A stretch of DNA of 7,016 bases from Flavobacteriia bacterium (GTDB lineage Bacteria; Bacteroidota; Bacteroidia; Flavobacteriales; Flavobacteriaceae). Each line of letters opens with the position of its first letter. The stretch's first letter is position 1. The notes under the pieces are model-generated. The model searched no databases. It was given only the letters and a program-made list of their open reading frames with translations, and was not told the origin of the DNA. Below, in pieces: positions 1 through 6,373 of the stretch. The DNA lies in the NCBI GenBank assembly GCA_030626085.1, contig DAOUPQ010000098.1, forward strand, positions 1-7,016, written 5' to 3'. A program made the position numbers and the translations under genes.

Positions 1-122
1 AAAGCTATCTTGATGAATATTGCTACAAATTTAACAGAAGATATTTCGATTCAGTCTTTGATAGAGTTCTAATTACCTCTGTTTCTTGTCAATGGAAAAA
101 GAATGTGCAAACTATCCGATAG
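1..122 (+). CDS. IS1595-family transposase, C-terminal fragment (cut by window edge)
   Basis: The third plus-strand frame is open from the window edge to a TAG at 120-122 and gives 39 residues. The fragment begins SYLDEYCYKFNRRYF, continues with FDRVLITSV and ends in TIR. The pattern YLDEYCYKFNRRYF followed by FDR-hydrophobic residues is the typical C-terminal end of the ISXO2-like DDE transposase domain of the IS1595 family. Such enzymes catalyse cut-and-paste transposition of their own element. Only the tail is visible, so the catalytic residues, the N-terminal zinc ribbon and the intactness of the gene cannot be judged. The gene converges on the DUF1573 gene. The family call rests on this short motif recognised from memory. 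The natural-looking stop and ordinary ending suggest that this end is not truncated. Confidence 0.72.
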   Translation, partial: SYLDEYCYKFNRRYFDSVFDRVLITSVSCQWKKNVQTIR

Positions 123-124
123 TC
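1..124 (+). mobile_element. Right-hand end of an IS1595-like insertion sequence (candidate boundary)
   Basis: The transposase tail runs into an inverted repeat, ACTAT-CCG-ATAGT at 111-123, which overlaps the stop codon. Beyond it the sequence becomes featureless A/T-rich DNA and then the terminator of the neighbouring gene. I infer that the element ends at about 124 (…GATAGTC). IS1595 elements usually make 8-bp target duplications, so the flanking copy would then be ATAAAATT at 125-132. The other end lies outside the window, so neither the terminal repeat nor the duplication can be confirmed. The boundary is less certain than the family call. Confidence 0.45.
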
Positions 125-138
125 ATAAAATTTAATAT

Positions 139-166
139 AAAAAAAGCCCGTTTAACGGTTTTTTTT
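139..166 (-). terminator. Intrinsic terminator of the DUF1573 gene, possibly bidirectional
   Basis: A short hairpin has arms CCGT (148-151) and ACGG (155-158) with a 3-base loop. An A-run at 139-145 and a T-run at 159-166 flank it. Read on the minus strand, it follows the DUF1573 stop codon directly and ends in GC plus seven T's, the usual layout of a rho-independent terminator. The A-run and T-run can extend the stem. Because the T-run on the plus strand is just as long, the site may also stop transcripts leaving the transposase gene. The TAA stop of the DUF1573 gene (165-167) overlaps the upstream A-tract. Confidence 0.65.
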
Positions 167-614
167 AATTTTCAGAAACGATACTTTTCTTTTTTTCTAA
201 TGCATTATCAGCTTCTTTGTCTAAAACCCTTCCTTTTATAGAAAGCATTTTCTTTGTTTTATAAGCATTAGAAGTTATAGTAATTGTTTTAGAGAAAGGG
301 CCAATGCGATTGGTAGCATATTTTACTTTAATCTCACCCGTTTTGCCAGGTAAGATTGGTTCTTTTGGTTTTGAAGGTACTGTACAACCACAACTAGATC
401 TGATAGACGAAATAATTAAAGGTGATTTTCCAACGTTTTTAAATGTAAAAACTCTATTTCCATCGCTATTTTTAAGGATGTCTCCATAGTCAATAACTTC
501 ATTTTCAAATTCAAAAACCGGACCGGTAAAATCTTTTTTAATTTCTTCTTGGGTTTGTCCATTTATCGAAATAGATAAAATTCCAACAAAAATTATTAAT
601 AGTATTTTTTTCAT
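165..614 (-). CDS. DUF1573 domain protein, secreted
   Basis: The protein has 149 residues. Residues 1 to about 19 (MKKILLIIFVGILSISING) form a signal peptide with a basic start and hydrophobic core, and no lipobox cysteine follows, so it should be released into the periplasm. Residues about 33-130 match the DUF1573 pattern common in Bacteroidota. It consists of an FEFENEVIDYGDI strand, FTFKNVGKSPLIIS, then SSCGCTVP with the paired cysteines at 75 and 77, then ILPGKTGEIKVKY and a final TITSN strand. The family is predicted to have an immunoglobulin-like (HYDIN/ASH-like) beta sandwich. Its molecular role is not established, so none is assigned. The last 18 or so residues are charged. The chosen ATG begins a good signal peptide, and no ATG lies upstream before the in-frame stop. 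The gene is a single unit with its own promoter and terminator, divergent from valS. Confidence 0.88.
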   Translation of the reverse strand: MKKILLIIFVGILSISINGQTQEEIKKDFTGPVFEFENEVIDYGDILKNSDGNRVFTFKNVGKSPLIISSIRSSCGCTVPSKPKEPILPGKTGEIKVKYATNRIGPFSKTITITSNAYKTKKMLSIKGRVLDKEADNALEKKKSIVSEN

Positions 615-673
615 GATTTTGATTTTGATGTAAAAATAATACTTTTTATATTAAAATAGTAACTAAAACGAAG

Positions 674-706
674 CAAATATATTGCGTAAAATTGTAATTT
701 TGCAAA
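674..706 (-). promoter_or_regulatory. Bacteroidota-type promoter for the DUF1573 gene
   Basis: On the minus strand, TTTG (706-703) is followed after 21 bases by TATATTTG (681-674). This fits the Bacteroidota primary sigma factor pattern TTTG, 17-23 bases, TAnnTTTG. Transcription would start near 668 and leave a leader of roughly 50 bases before the ATG at 614. The leader contains a short ATCAAA repeat (about 616-629) and no Shine-Dalgarno sequence. Confidence 0.6.
695..702 (+). promoter_or_regulatory. Candidate -7 box for valS
   Basis: TAATTTTG at 695-702 is a full match to the Bacteroidota -7 element TAnnTTTG. It sits 26 bases before the valS ATG, giving a very short leader. I see no good TTTG at the matching upstream distance (about 668-677), so the -33 half is weak or absent. 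The box lies between the two boxes of the oppositely directed DUF1573 promoter. Confidence 0.45.
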
Positions 707-728
707 CGTTTTTTAAAATTTTTAATAT

Positions 729-3356
729 ATGAATATCCCATCAAAATACAATCCTGTAAACGTTGAAGAAAAGTGGTATAACTATTGGATGGAGAATGAC
801 TATTTTTATTCAACTCCTGATGATCGTGAGCCATACACAATTGTAATACCACCACCCAATGTTACAGGTGTCTTGCATATGGGTCATATGTTAAATAATA
901 CCATTCAAGATGTTTTGATTCGTCGAGCCAGAATGAAAGGATTTAATGCTTGTTGGGTTCCCGGTACCGATCATGCTTCAATTGCTACAGAAGCAAAAGT
1001 TGTTGCAAAACTGAAAGATGAGGGTATAAATAAAAATGATATTTCAAGAGAAGAATTCTTAGAACATGCCTGGGATTGGACTCATAAACATGGCGGAATT
1101 ATTTTAGAACAGTTAAAGAAATTGGGTGCTTCATGCGATTGGAAACGCACAAAGTTTACGATGGATGAAGATATGTCAGAATCGGTTACTAAAGTTTTTA
1201 TTGATCTTTATAATAAAGGACTGATATATAGAGGTTATCGAATGGTTAACTGGGATCCGGAAGCAAAAACCACAGTTTCAGATGAAGAGGTAATTCATAT
1301 TGAAAAGAATGGCAAATTATATTATTTTCGATATCAAATTGAGGGTGAAGATGATTTTGTAACCATTGCAACTACGCGTCCGGAAACTATTTTGGGCGAT
1401 ACTGCAGTTTGTATCAATCCAAATGATGAGAGATTCAAACATTTAAAAGGAAAAAAAGTCGTTGTTCCTTTAGTAAATAGAATTGTACCAATTATAGAAG
1501 ATGAATATGTTGATATGGAATTTGGAACTGGATGTTTGAAGATTACTCCTGCGCATGATATAAACGATAAAGAGATAGGAGAAAGGCATGAATTAAAAGT
1601 AATTGATATTTTTAATGATGACGCTACTTTAAATTCATATGGTTTACATTATCAAGGTAAAGATAGATTTGTTGTACGCAAAGAAATTATCAAAGAGTTA
1701 GAATCACTTGGTCATTTGGTTAAGATTGAAGATTATAAAAATAAAATTGGGACTTCAGAAAGAACGGGATCTATCATCGAACCAAAAGTTTCTATCCAAT
1801 GGTTTTTAAAAATGAAAGACCTAGCAGAACCTGCTTTAAAGGCAGTGATGGAAGATGATATAAAATTGGTTCCTGAAAAGTTTAAAAATACTTATCGCCA
1901 TTGGATGGAAAATGTTCGCGATTGGAATATTTCCAGACAATTATGGTGGGGTCATCGTATTCCGGCATTTTTTTACGGTGATGGTCAAAATGATTTTGTA
2001 GTTGCTTCAACAAGGGATGAAGCAGCCATACTAGCAAAGAATAAAATTGGTAAAAATTTTAAAATTGAAGATCTAAAACAGGAAGAAGATGTTTTAGACA
2101 CCTGGTTTTCTTCCTGGTTATGGCCAATATCTGTTTTTGATGGTATTCGTAATCCTGAGAATAAGGACATTGAATACTATTATCCAACCCGCGATCTTGT
2201 TACAGCTCCTGAAATTTTATTCTTTTGGGTAGCGAGAATGATCATTGCCGGTTATGAATATAGGGGTGAAAAACCATTTTCAAAAGTTTATCTTACAGGA
2301 ATTGTTCGTGATAAGCTTGGTAGAAAAATGTCAAAATCTTTAGGAAATTCACCCGATCCAATAGGCTTGATGAATAAATATGGTGCTGATGGAGTTAGAG
2401 TAGGGATGTTGCTTACTTCCCCTGCAGGGAATGATTTGCCATTTGATGAAGAGCTATGTGAACAAGGACGTAATTTTTCAAATAAAATATGGAATGCTTT
2501 TCGCTTGGTGAAAGGTTGGGAAGTATCAAAAGAAATTGAACAACCAAGTTCTGCAGCTCAGGCAATTAAATGGTTTGATGCTAAATTAGCAAAAGTTCTT
2601 AAAGACCTGGAAAGATCTTATGAAGATTATCGGATTTCAGAGGCATTGATGACGACTTATAAATTTATTTGGGATGATTTTTCTTCATGGTACTTAGAGA
2701 TGATCAAACCAGCTTATCAAAGCCCAATCGACGCTAAAACTTATAAGCAAACTCTTGATAACTTTGAAAAAATTGTAAAGATCTTACATCCTTTTATGCC
2801 ATTTGTATCAGAAGAAATTTGGCAATTAATAGGTGATAGAACAACTGATGAAGCTTTGATCATTTCGCCTTGGCCAAAAATTGAAAATGCAAATAATGAT
2901 TTGGTAAAAGAATTTGAATTTACTGCAGGAATTATTTCTGGAATTAGAACGATCCGTAAAGAAAAGAATATTCCTAATAAGGATTCTGTTGAATTATTTG
3001 TTTTAAATAATGAAAATACGCATACCGATTTTGATGTGATCATTCAAAAACTGGGGAATATTTCTAAGTTAGCATATATCGATAAAAAGAAAGAAGGAGC
3101 TCTTTCCTTTAGAGTAAAATCTAATGAATATTTTATCCCAATGGGAGATAATATCAATATTGAGGAAGAGATTAAGAAATTAGAAGGTGAATTAAAATAT
3201 GCTGAAGGTTTTTTAGTATCAGTACAAAAGAAATTAAGTAATAAGCGTTTTGTAAATAATGCACCTGAACAAGTTATTGCAGCTGAACGTAAAAAAAAGG
3301 CGGATGCTCTAGCGAAAATTTTGACAATAAATGAAAGTTTAAAAGGATTAAAATAG
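729..3356 (+). CDS. valS: Valyl-tRNA synthetase
   Basis: This cytoplasmic enzyme joins valine to tRNA-Val using ATP and hydrolyses mischarged threonine. At 875 residues it has the usual length. The order is: PPPNVTGVLHMGH, the class I HIGH box (HMGH at 50-53); GTDHASIATEAKV, typical of valine enzymes; the editing domain with TTRPET at 215-220; RDWNISRQLWWGHRIPAFF near 396; DVLDTWFSSWLWP near 455; the KMSKS loop exactly at 533-537; an anticodon-binding domain at about 600-740 (SYEDYRISEAL, HPFMPFVSEEIW); and a C-terminal coiled coil from about 810 (EEEIKKLEGEL…KRFVNNAPEQVI). This coiled-coil arm, together with the GTDHA-IAT segment, separates it from the isoleucine and leucine enzymes. An in-frame TAA at 723-725 fixes the ATG at 729. 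No frameshift or missing motif is seen. It is transcribed alone and converges on the YceI gene. Confidence 0.98.
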   Translation: MNIPSKYNPVNVEEKWYNYWMENDYFYSTPDDREPYTIVIPPPNVTGVLHMGHMLNNTIQDVLIRRARMKGFNACWVPGTDHASIATEAKVVAKLKDEGINKNDISREEFLEHAWDWTHKHGGIILEQLKKLGASCDWKRTKFTMDEDMSESVTKVFIDLYNKGLIYRGYRMVNWDPEAKTTVSDEEVIHIEKNGKLYYFRYQIEGEDDFVTIATTRPETILGDTAVCINPNDERFKHLKGKKVVVPLVNRIVPIIEDEYVDMEFGTGCLKITPAHDINDKEIGERHELKVIDIFNDDATLNSYGLHYQGKDRFVVRKEIIKELESLGHLVKIEDYKNKIGTSERTGSIIEPKVSIQWFLKMKDLAEPALKAVMEDDIKLVPEKFKNTYRHWMENVRDWNISRQLWWGHRIPAFFYGDGQNDFVVASTRDEAAILAKNKIGKNFKIEDLKQEEDVLDTWFSSWLWPISVFDGIRNPENKDIEYYYPTRDLVTAPEILFFWVARMIIAGYEYRGEKPFSKVYLTGIVRDKLGRKMSKSLGNSPDPIGLMNKYGADGVRVGMLLTSPAGNDLPFDEELCEQGRNFSNKIWNAFRLVKGWEVSKEIEQPSSAAQAIKWFDAKLAKVLKDLERSYEDYRISEALMTTYKFIWDDFSSWYLEMIKPAYQSPIDAKTYKQTLDNFEKIVKILHPFMPFVSEEIWQLIGDRTTDEALIISPWPKIENANNDLVKEFEFTAGIISGIRTIRKEKNIPNKDSVELFVLNNENTHTDFDVIIQKLGNISKLAYIDKKKEGALSFRVKSNEYFIPMGDNINIEEEIKKLEGELKYAEGFLVSVQKKLSNKRFVNNAPEQVIAAERKKKADALAKILTINESLKGLK

Positions 3357-3365
3357 TGTGAATCG

Positions 3366-3977
3366 TTAATTGTTCTTTGTAGTTTTTATATTCACTTCTA
3401 TATCAACTTCACTCCATGTTTTACTAACACCGTCAGCTGCTTTATGTTTTTCACTACAAACTTCATTTAAAGCAGCAATAGCAGCTTGTGCTTGCCAATT
3501 ATTAAGATCAATTTTAGCATTGATTTTAATATTCTCTCCATGGATTTCATATGAAATGGGAATTGTTTTATTTAATCCATTTAATGATATTGTTGCTTCT
3601 CCTTTACCATTATTATCAATGTTGATGGTACCTTTAATTTTGGAAGTATTTTTCATAGTGCCAAATAATGATTCCCGCAATTTAAAATCGCGAATAGAAT
3701 CTTTACTATAAATGCTATTAACTGGAATGCTAAATTTTACATCATTAATGACTTCAACTGGATTTACACCTTTTGTTATATTTTCAATTTCAATTTCTTT
3801 AAAAGTACCTTTAACAGGAACTTTTTCAGTAGTTTTATAAGCTGTCCAACTTAGTGTAATATTTTCTTTTTCAATAGTATAATTAGATTTTTGAACAGGT
3901 TCTTTAGTCGTTTTTTTGCATGAATATGAAAATATTAATAAAAAGCTAAAGGCTATGTAGATCAAGGATTTTTTCAT
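3366..3977 (-). CDS. YceI-family lipoprotein
   Basis: The protein has 203 residues. Residues 1-19 are a hydrophobic signal ending in FSYS, followed by Cys20-Lys-Lys. That is a lipoprotein signal of the SCKK kind common in Bacteroidota, although the lipobox positions before the cysteine are not classical. The mature part (about 33-198) has the YceI layout: an opening strand (YTIEKENITLSWTAYKTTEKVPVKGTF), a middle section with IPVNSIYSKDSIRDFKLRESLFGTM, then GTINIDNNGKGEATISLNGLNKTIPISYEI and a closing SEVDIEVNIKT. YceI proteins form a lipocalin-like barrel that binds isoprenoid or other hydrophobic ligands. The ligand here is unknown. It is the last gene of the minus-strand run, starting 16 bases after the ACBP stop, so it is probably co-transcribed with the lipid genes. 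It may alternatively have its own promoter inside the ACBP gene; I did not see a clear one. Confidence 0.87.
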   Translation of the reverse strand: MKKSLIYIAFSFLLIFSYSCKKTTKEPVQKSNYTIEKENITLSWTAYKTTEKVPVKGTFKEIEIENITKGVNPVEVINDVKFSIPVNSIYSKDSIRDFKLRESLFGTMKNTSKIKGTINIDNNGKGEATISLNGLNKTIPISYEIHGENIKINAKIDLNNWQAQAAIAALNEVCSEKHKAADGVSKTWSEVDIEVNIKTTKNN

Positions 3978-3993
3978 AAAAGTAGTTGGATTA

Positions 3994-4260
3994 TTATAGT
4001 TTTATTTGATTGTATTTTTCTACCAATTCTATATATTTTTTTTTGGCTTCATCAGATGTAAGATGATTTACCTGGAACCATGCATTTAATTTAAAAGCAT
4101 TTTTCATTTCATCATCGCCTGACGGCAAATAAAAAGGGGTATCTATTGTTGCTTGTTTGTAATATGCATAAAATTGAAGCATCGTATCGGGAGGTAACTT
4201 TTCAGTCATCTTAGAGGCTATTTTAAAAGCTTTTTCGAATTTTTTATCTAATTCGTTCAT
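3994..4260 (-). CDS. Acyl-CoA-binding protein (ACBP family)
   Basis: This small soluble protein of 88 residues is about the length of a free-standing ACBP. The family folds as four helices and carries long-chain acyl-CoA in the cytoplasm. Here FEKAFKIA (8-15) matches helix 1. YAYYKQAT (31-38) corresponds to the canonical YGLYKQAT, with ligand residues Tyr31, Tyr34 and Lys35. AFKLNAW (55-61) corresponds to KAKWDAW and keeps the ligand lysine (Lys57), but Leu58 replaces the usual tryptophan. KKYIELVEKY (74-83) supplies the last ligand tyrosine (Tyr76). The ATG overlaps the psd stop in an ATGA arrangement, so translation is probably coupled to psd. ACBP is mainly known from eukaryotes and is found in a minority of bacteria. 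Beside cdsA and psd it plausibly delivers or buffers acyl-CoA for phospholipid synthesis, but that role is inferred. Confidence 0.92.
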   Translation of the reverse strand: MNELDKKFEKAFKIASKMTEKLPPDTMLQFYAYYKQATIDTPFYLPSGDDEMKNAFKLNAWFQVNHLTSDEAKKKYIELVEKYNQIKL

Positions 4261-4910
4261 CTAATCGATGCAATAATAGTTTTTCCACCTACAGTTTTAT
4301 CATTAAGTTTTACTTTAACTTCCATATCCAAAGGTAAGAAAACATCAATTCTTGATCCAAATTTAATGAATCCGGCATCATCTCCTTGAACAGCTATATG
4401 ATCAACATGGGCATAGTTAACGATTCTTCTTGCCATAGCTCCTGCCACTTGTCTGTATAAAATATCACCTAAATTATTATTATGAACTACAATGGTTGTA
4501 CGTTCATTTTTTTCAGAAGATTTTGGATGCCAGGCAACCAAATATTTACCGGGATGATATTTACTGTATTTTATTTTACCTCCTATTGGATAACGTGTTA
4601 CATGAACATTAAGCGGAGACATAAAGATAGAGATCTGTTTTCGTTTATCTTTAAAATACTCATTCTCAATTACTTCCTCAACAACGACAACTTTACCGTC
4701 TGCAGGCGCGATAATATAGTTTTCATTAAGTTCTGTTGTACGTTTTGGGTTTCTAAAAAAGTAAAGTATTAATATAAATAGAATTAAAACTATTAACATT
4801 AAAAATTTTTGCAGCCATAATATTGAAATAAAATTTTCAAATAGCAACAGCAATACAACCAAAATTAATGACGCAATAATTATCGTTTTATAACCTTCTT
4901 TATGAAACAT
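4257..4910 (-). CDS. psd: Phosphatidylserine decarboxylase, pyruvoyl type
   Basis: The enzyme removes CO2 from phosphatidylserine to give phosphatidylethanolamine at the inner membrane. Its 217 residues match the short, two-helix form of the family. Membrane segments lie at about 9-24 and 30-51, followed by FFRNPKR. The catalytic part then shows APADGKVV (Asp71), SPLNVHVTRYPIGG (His103), HPGKYLVAWHPKSSEKNER (119-137), QVAGAMARRIV (154-164) and the self-cleavage site FGSR with Gly185-Ser186. By family knowledge the chain breaks before Ser186, which becomes the pyruvoyl group, giving a beta chain 1-185 and an alpha chain 186-217. Asp71, His103 and Ser186 would be the Asp-His-Ser triad. The ATG directly abuts the cdsA stop (TAG-ATG), and its own stop overlaps the ACBP start by 4 bases. 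No phosphatidylserine synthase gene is in the window; it may lie elsewhere. Confidence 0.95.
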   Translation of the reverse strand: MFHKEGYKTIIIASLILVVLLLLFENFISILWLQKFLMLIVLILFILILYFFRNPKRTTELNENYIIAPADGKVVVVEEVIENEYFKDKRKQISIFMSPLNVHVTRYPIGGKIKYSKYHPGKYLVAWHPKSSEKNERTTIVVHNNNLGDILYRQVAGAMARRIVNYAHVDHIAVQGDDAGFIKFGSRIDVFLPLDMEVKVKLNDKTVGGKTIIASIR

Positions 4911-5732
4911 CTATATGGTTAAAAATAAATAAAGAAAAATAAATGGTGACGCAAATATAACACTATCTAGTCGATCTAAAAAACCACCGTGTCCGGGAAT
5001 GAAATTACTACTGTCTTTTATTTTTGCCTGACGCTTAAACATTGATTCTATGAGATCACCTAAAACGCCAAAAACACTAACAATAATAGCCAAAGCTAAC
5101 CATTGATATGATAAAAGTGAGTCACAGTATTTTGACATTAAGAAACCTGCAATAAAAGTAAAAACAAAACCACCTACAAAACCTTCAATTGTTTTATTGG
5201 GTGAAATGCGTTCGATAAGTTTATGTTTACCGAAATTTTTCCCTATAAAAAAAGCAAAAACATCATTACTCCATATTAAAACAAAAATCCCTAAGACAAT
5301 TGTAAAATTAAATTCGTGATTAAAATTTAAATAAGGGATTTTTATCAGAAGTGAAAAAGGAATAATGACATAAATTAAACTTAAAAATATTTTACCAAGG
5401 TACTGAATTGCAATTTTTCTAGAAGATACCAAAGCCGAAATAAAAGTAAAAAACATTGCAAATGTAAATATAGATACTATTATTTTTTGTATTAGAACAT
5501 CCTCAATCTTGATCGAATTAATATTGGATAAAATGGCAGAAATAAAAGAAGTTACCGCTAAAATATATGGATATACACTTTTTAATTCAATTATTTTTAA
5601 GAACTCATATAAACTAAAAAGCATGAAAATAAAAAACAGTCCATAAAAATAATAAGACCCAAAAAATGATGATGCAATTATTAAAGCACCATACAAAAAT
5701 CCGAAAATAAGGCGATTAGTAAAATTTGTCAT
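4911..5732 (-). CDS. cdsA: Phosphatidate cytidylyltransferase (CDP-diglyceride synthase)
   Basis: This inner-membrane enzyme condenses phosphatidic acid with CTP to CDP-diacylglycerol, the precursor of all phospholipids made further down the path. The 273-residue protein is strongly hydrophobic, with about eight membrane segments. The C-terminal CDS signature is complete at about residues 230-256, with the order S-x-x-K-R … K-D-S … P-G-H-G-G … D-R-x-D. Upstream of it, SNDVFAFFIGKNFGKHKL followed by SPNKTIEGFVGG (about 155-188) is also typical. I chose the ATG at 5732. A TTG directly before it (5735-5733) would add one residue and abut the LUD stop exactly. The gene is tightly sandwiched between LUD and psd, which points to translational coupling. 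The family also includes archaeal CDP-archaeol synthases, but the neighbouring psd supports ordinary phospholipid synthesis. Confidence 0.95.
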   Translation of the reverse strand: MTNFTNRLIFGFLYGALIIASSFFGSYYFYGLFFIFMLFSLYEFLKIIELKSVYPYILAVTSFISAILSNINSIKIEDVLIQKIIVSIFTFAMFFTFISALVSSRKIAIQYLGKIFLSLIYVIIPFSLLIKIPYLNFNHEFNFTIVLGIFVLIWSNDVFAFFIGKNFGKHKLIERISPNKTIEGFVGGFVFTFIAGFLMSKYCDSLLSYQWLALAIIVSVFGVLGDLIESMFKRQAKIKDSSNFIPGHGGFLDRLDSVIFASPFIFLYLFLTI

Positions 5733-5735
5733 CAA

Positions 5736-6335
5736 TTATAGATCTTCTAATAGCAGTAAATATAATGTTTTGGCATTTGTATTTCCATAGCTCATAAAAT
5801 CAGCATCTGATTTATCGGGTAAATAATCTTTTATAGAACTGACAATTGTGGGTGAATTTTTTTCAGATTTCATTCTTACAGCCATTACTCCATCTCTAAT
5901 TGTATTTACGAGTTGACTCGTTTTAGCATAGACAATAAAATTATTAGGTAAATCTTTTAGCTTTTTTTCTCGTAATTGTTTTGAGGAAAACATAATGCTT
6001 CCATCTTCAGAAACCAAAGATTCACAATTGGTAAAAAATGGAAGTGTATTTATAGTATTTGTAGTTTTAGCGCTATTGATATCAGCCAAGATCTGGTTTA
6101 ATTCTTCATTAAAACAAACAATATTATTCCAGTTATTCTCTTCAAGAATTTGGGATAAATTTTGGTTTATTTCATCTGGATTAGAACAATATAAAAATTT
6201 ACCCCCTTTAGATATGAAGTTCCTTACAAATAATTCATCAGTAGAAAAATTATCTGAATTAGAGGAATCTTCTTTGTTGACATTTTTGTCAAAAGAAATA
6301 ATTTTATTTTGGAAAAACTTTTTTAAAAAATTCAT
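5736..6335 (-). CDS. LUD-domain protein (LutC/YkgG-like), orphan
   Basis: The protein has 199 residues, with no signal peptide or membrane segment, so it is cytoplasmic. The first 30 or so residues are a basic and Asn/Ser-rich lead. The region about 35-199 resembles the LUD (LutB/LutC) domain. NCESLVSEDGSIMFSSKQLREKKLKDLPNNFIVYAKTSQLV (103-143, given here by its ends: NCESLVSEDGSIMF and NNFIVYAKTSQLV) corresponds to the family's A-D-x-G-I-A-E-T-G-T-L segment followed by a hydrophobic strand. LutC takes part in lactate oxidation together with LutA and LutB, but neither partner is here. The family assignment is therefore not a functional one, and lactate use should not be inferred. Its place between ftsH and cdsA recurs in Bacteroidota to my knowledge. 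It starts 38 bases after the ftsH stop, in an A-rich leader with no Shine-Dalgarno sequence. Confidence 0.75.
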   Translation of the reverse strand: MNFLKKFFQNKIISFDKNVNKEDSSNSDNFSTDELFVRNFISKGGKFLYCSNPDEINQNLSQILEENNWNNIVCFNEELNQILADINSAKTTNTINTLPFFTNCESLVSEDGSIMFSSKQLREKKLKDLPNNFIVYAKTSQLVNTIRDGVMAVRMKSEKNSPTIVSSIKDYLPDKSDADFMSYGNTNAKTLYLLLLEDL

Positions 6336-6352
6336 ATCTTTTTAGTATTATC

Positions 6353-6360
6353 CAAATTTA
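6353..6360 (-). promoter_or_regulatory. Possible internal promoter -7 box before the LUD gene
   Basis: TAAATTTG (6360-6353 on the minus strand) matches the Bacteroidota -7 element TAnnTTTG. It lies in the 38-base gap between the ftsH stop and the LUD start. It would give a leader of about 10-15 bases. No TTTG is present at the expected upstream distance. Such an A/T-rich match can arise by chance, so this is only a candidate secondary promoter for the lipid genes. Confidence 0.25.
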
Positions 6361-6373
6361 CAAAAACAATTGA

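Noticed and set aside
1..72. A second open frame at the left edge (first plus frame, ending TAA at 70-72).
   Set aside because: It overlaps the third-frame reading, which has a clear IS1595 transposase motif and runs longer; the first-frame peptide resembles nothing I recognise.
646..855. Minus-strand open frame over the divergent promoter region and valS start.
   Set aside because: It overlaps the conserved N-terminus of ValS and the promoter boxes, and its protein shows no family features.
2741..3043. Minus-strand open frame inside valS.
   Set aside because: It is a shadow of the valS anticodon-binding domain, with no recognisable motif.
3357..3365. Possible terminator between valS and the YceI gene.
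   Set aside because: The gap is nine bases, and neither side forms a hairpin followed by a T-run.
3370..3711. Plus-strand open frame opposite the YceI gene.
   Set aside because: Its hydrophobic look comes from reading beta-strand codons in reverse; the minus-strand YceI protein has a signal and conserved layout.
5995..6345. Plus-strand open frame opposite the LUD gene.
   Set aside because: The minus-strand frame fits the operon and the LUD family; this one has no motif and no promoter.
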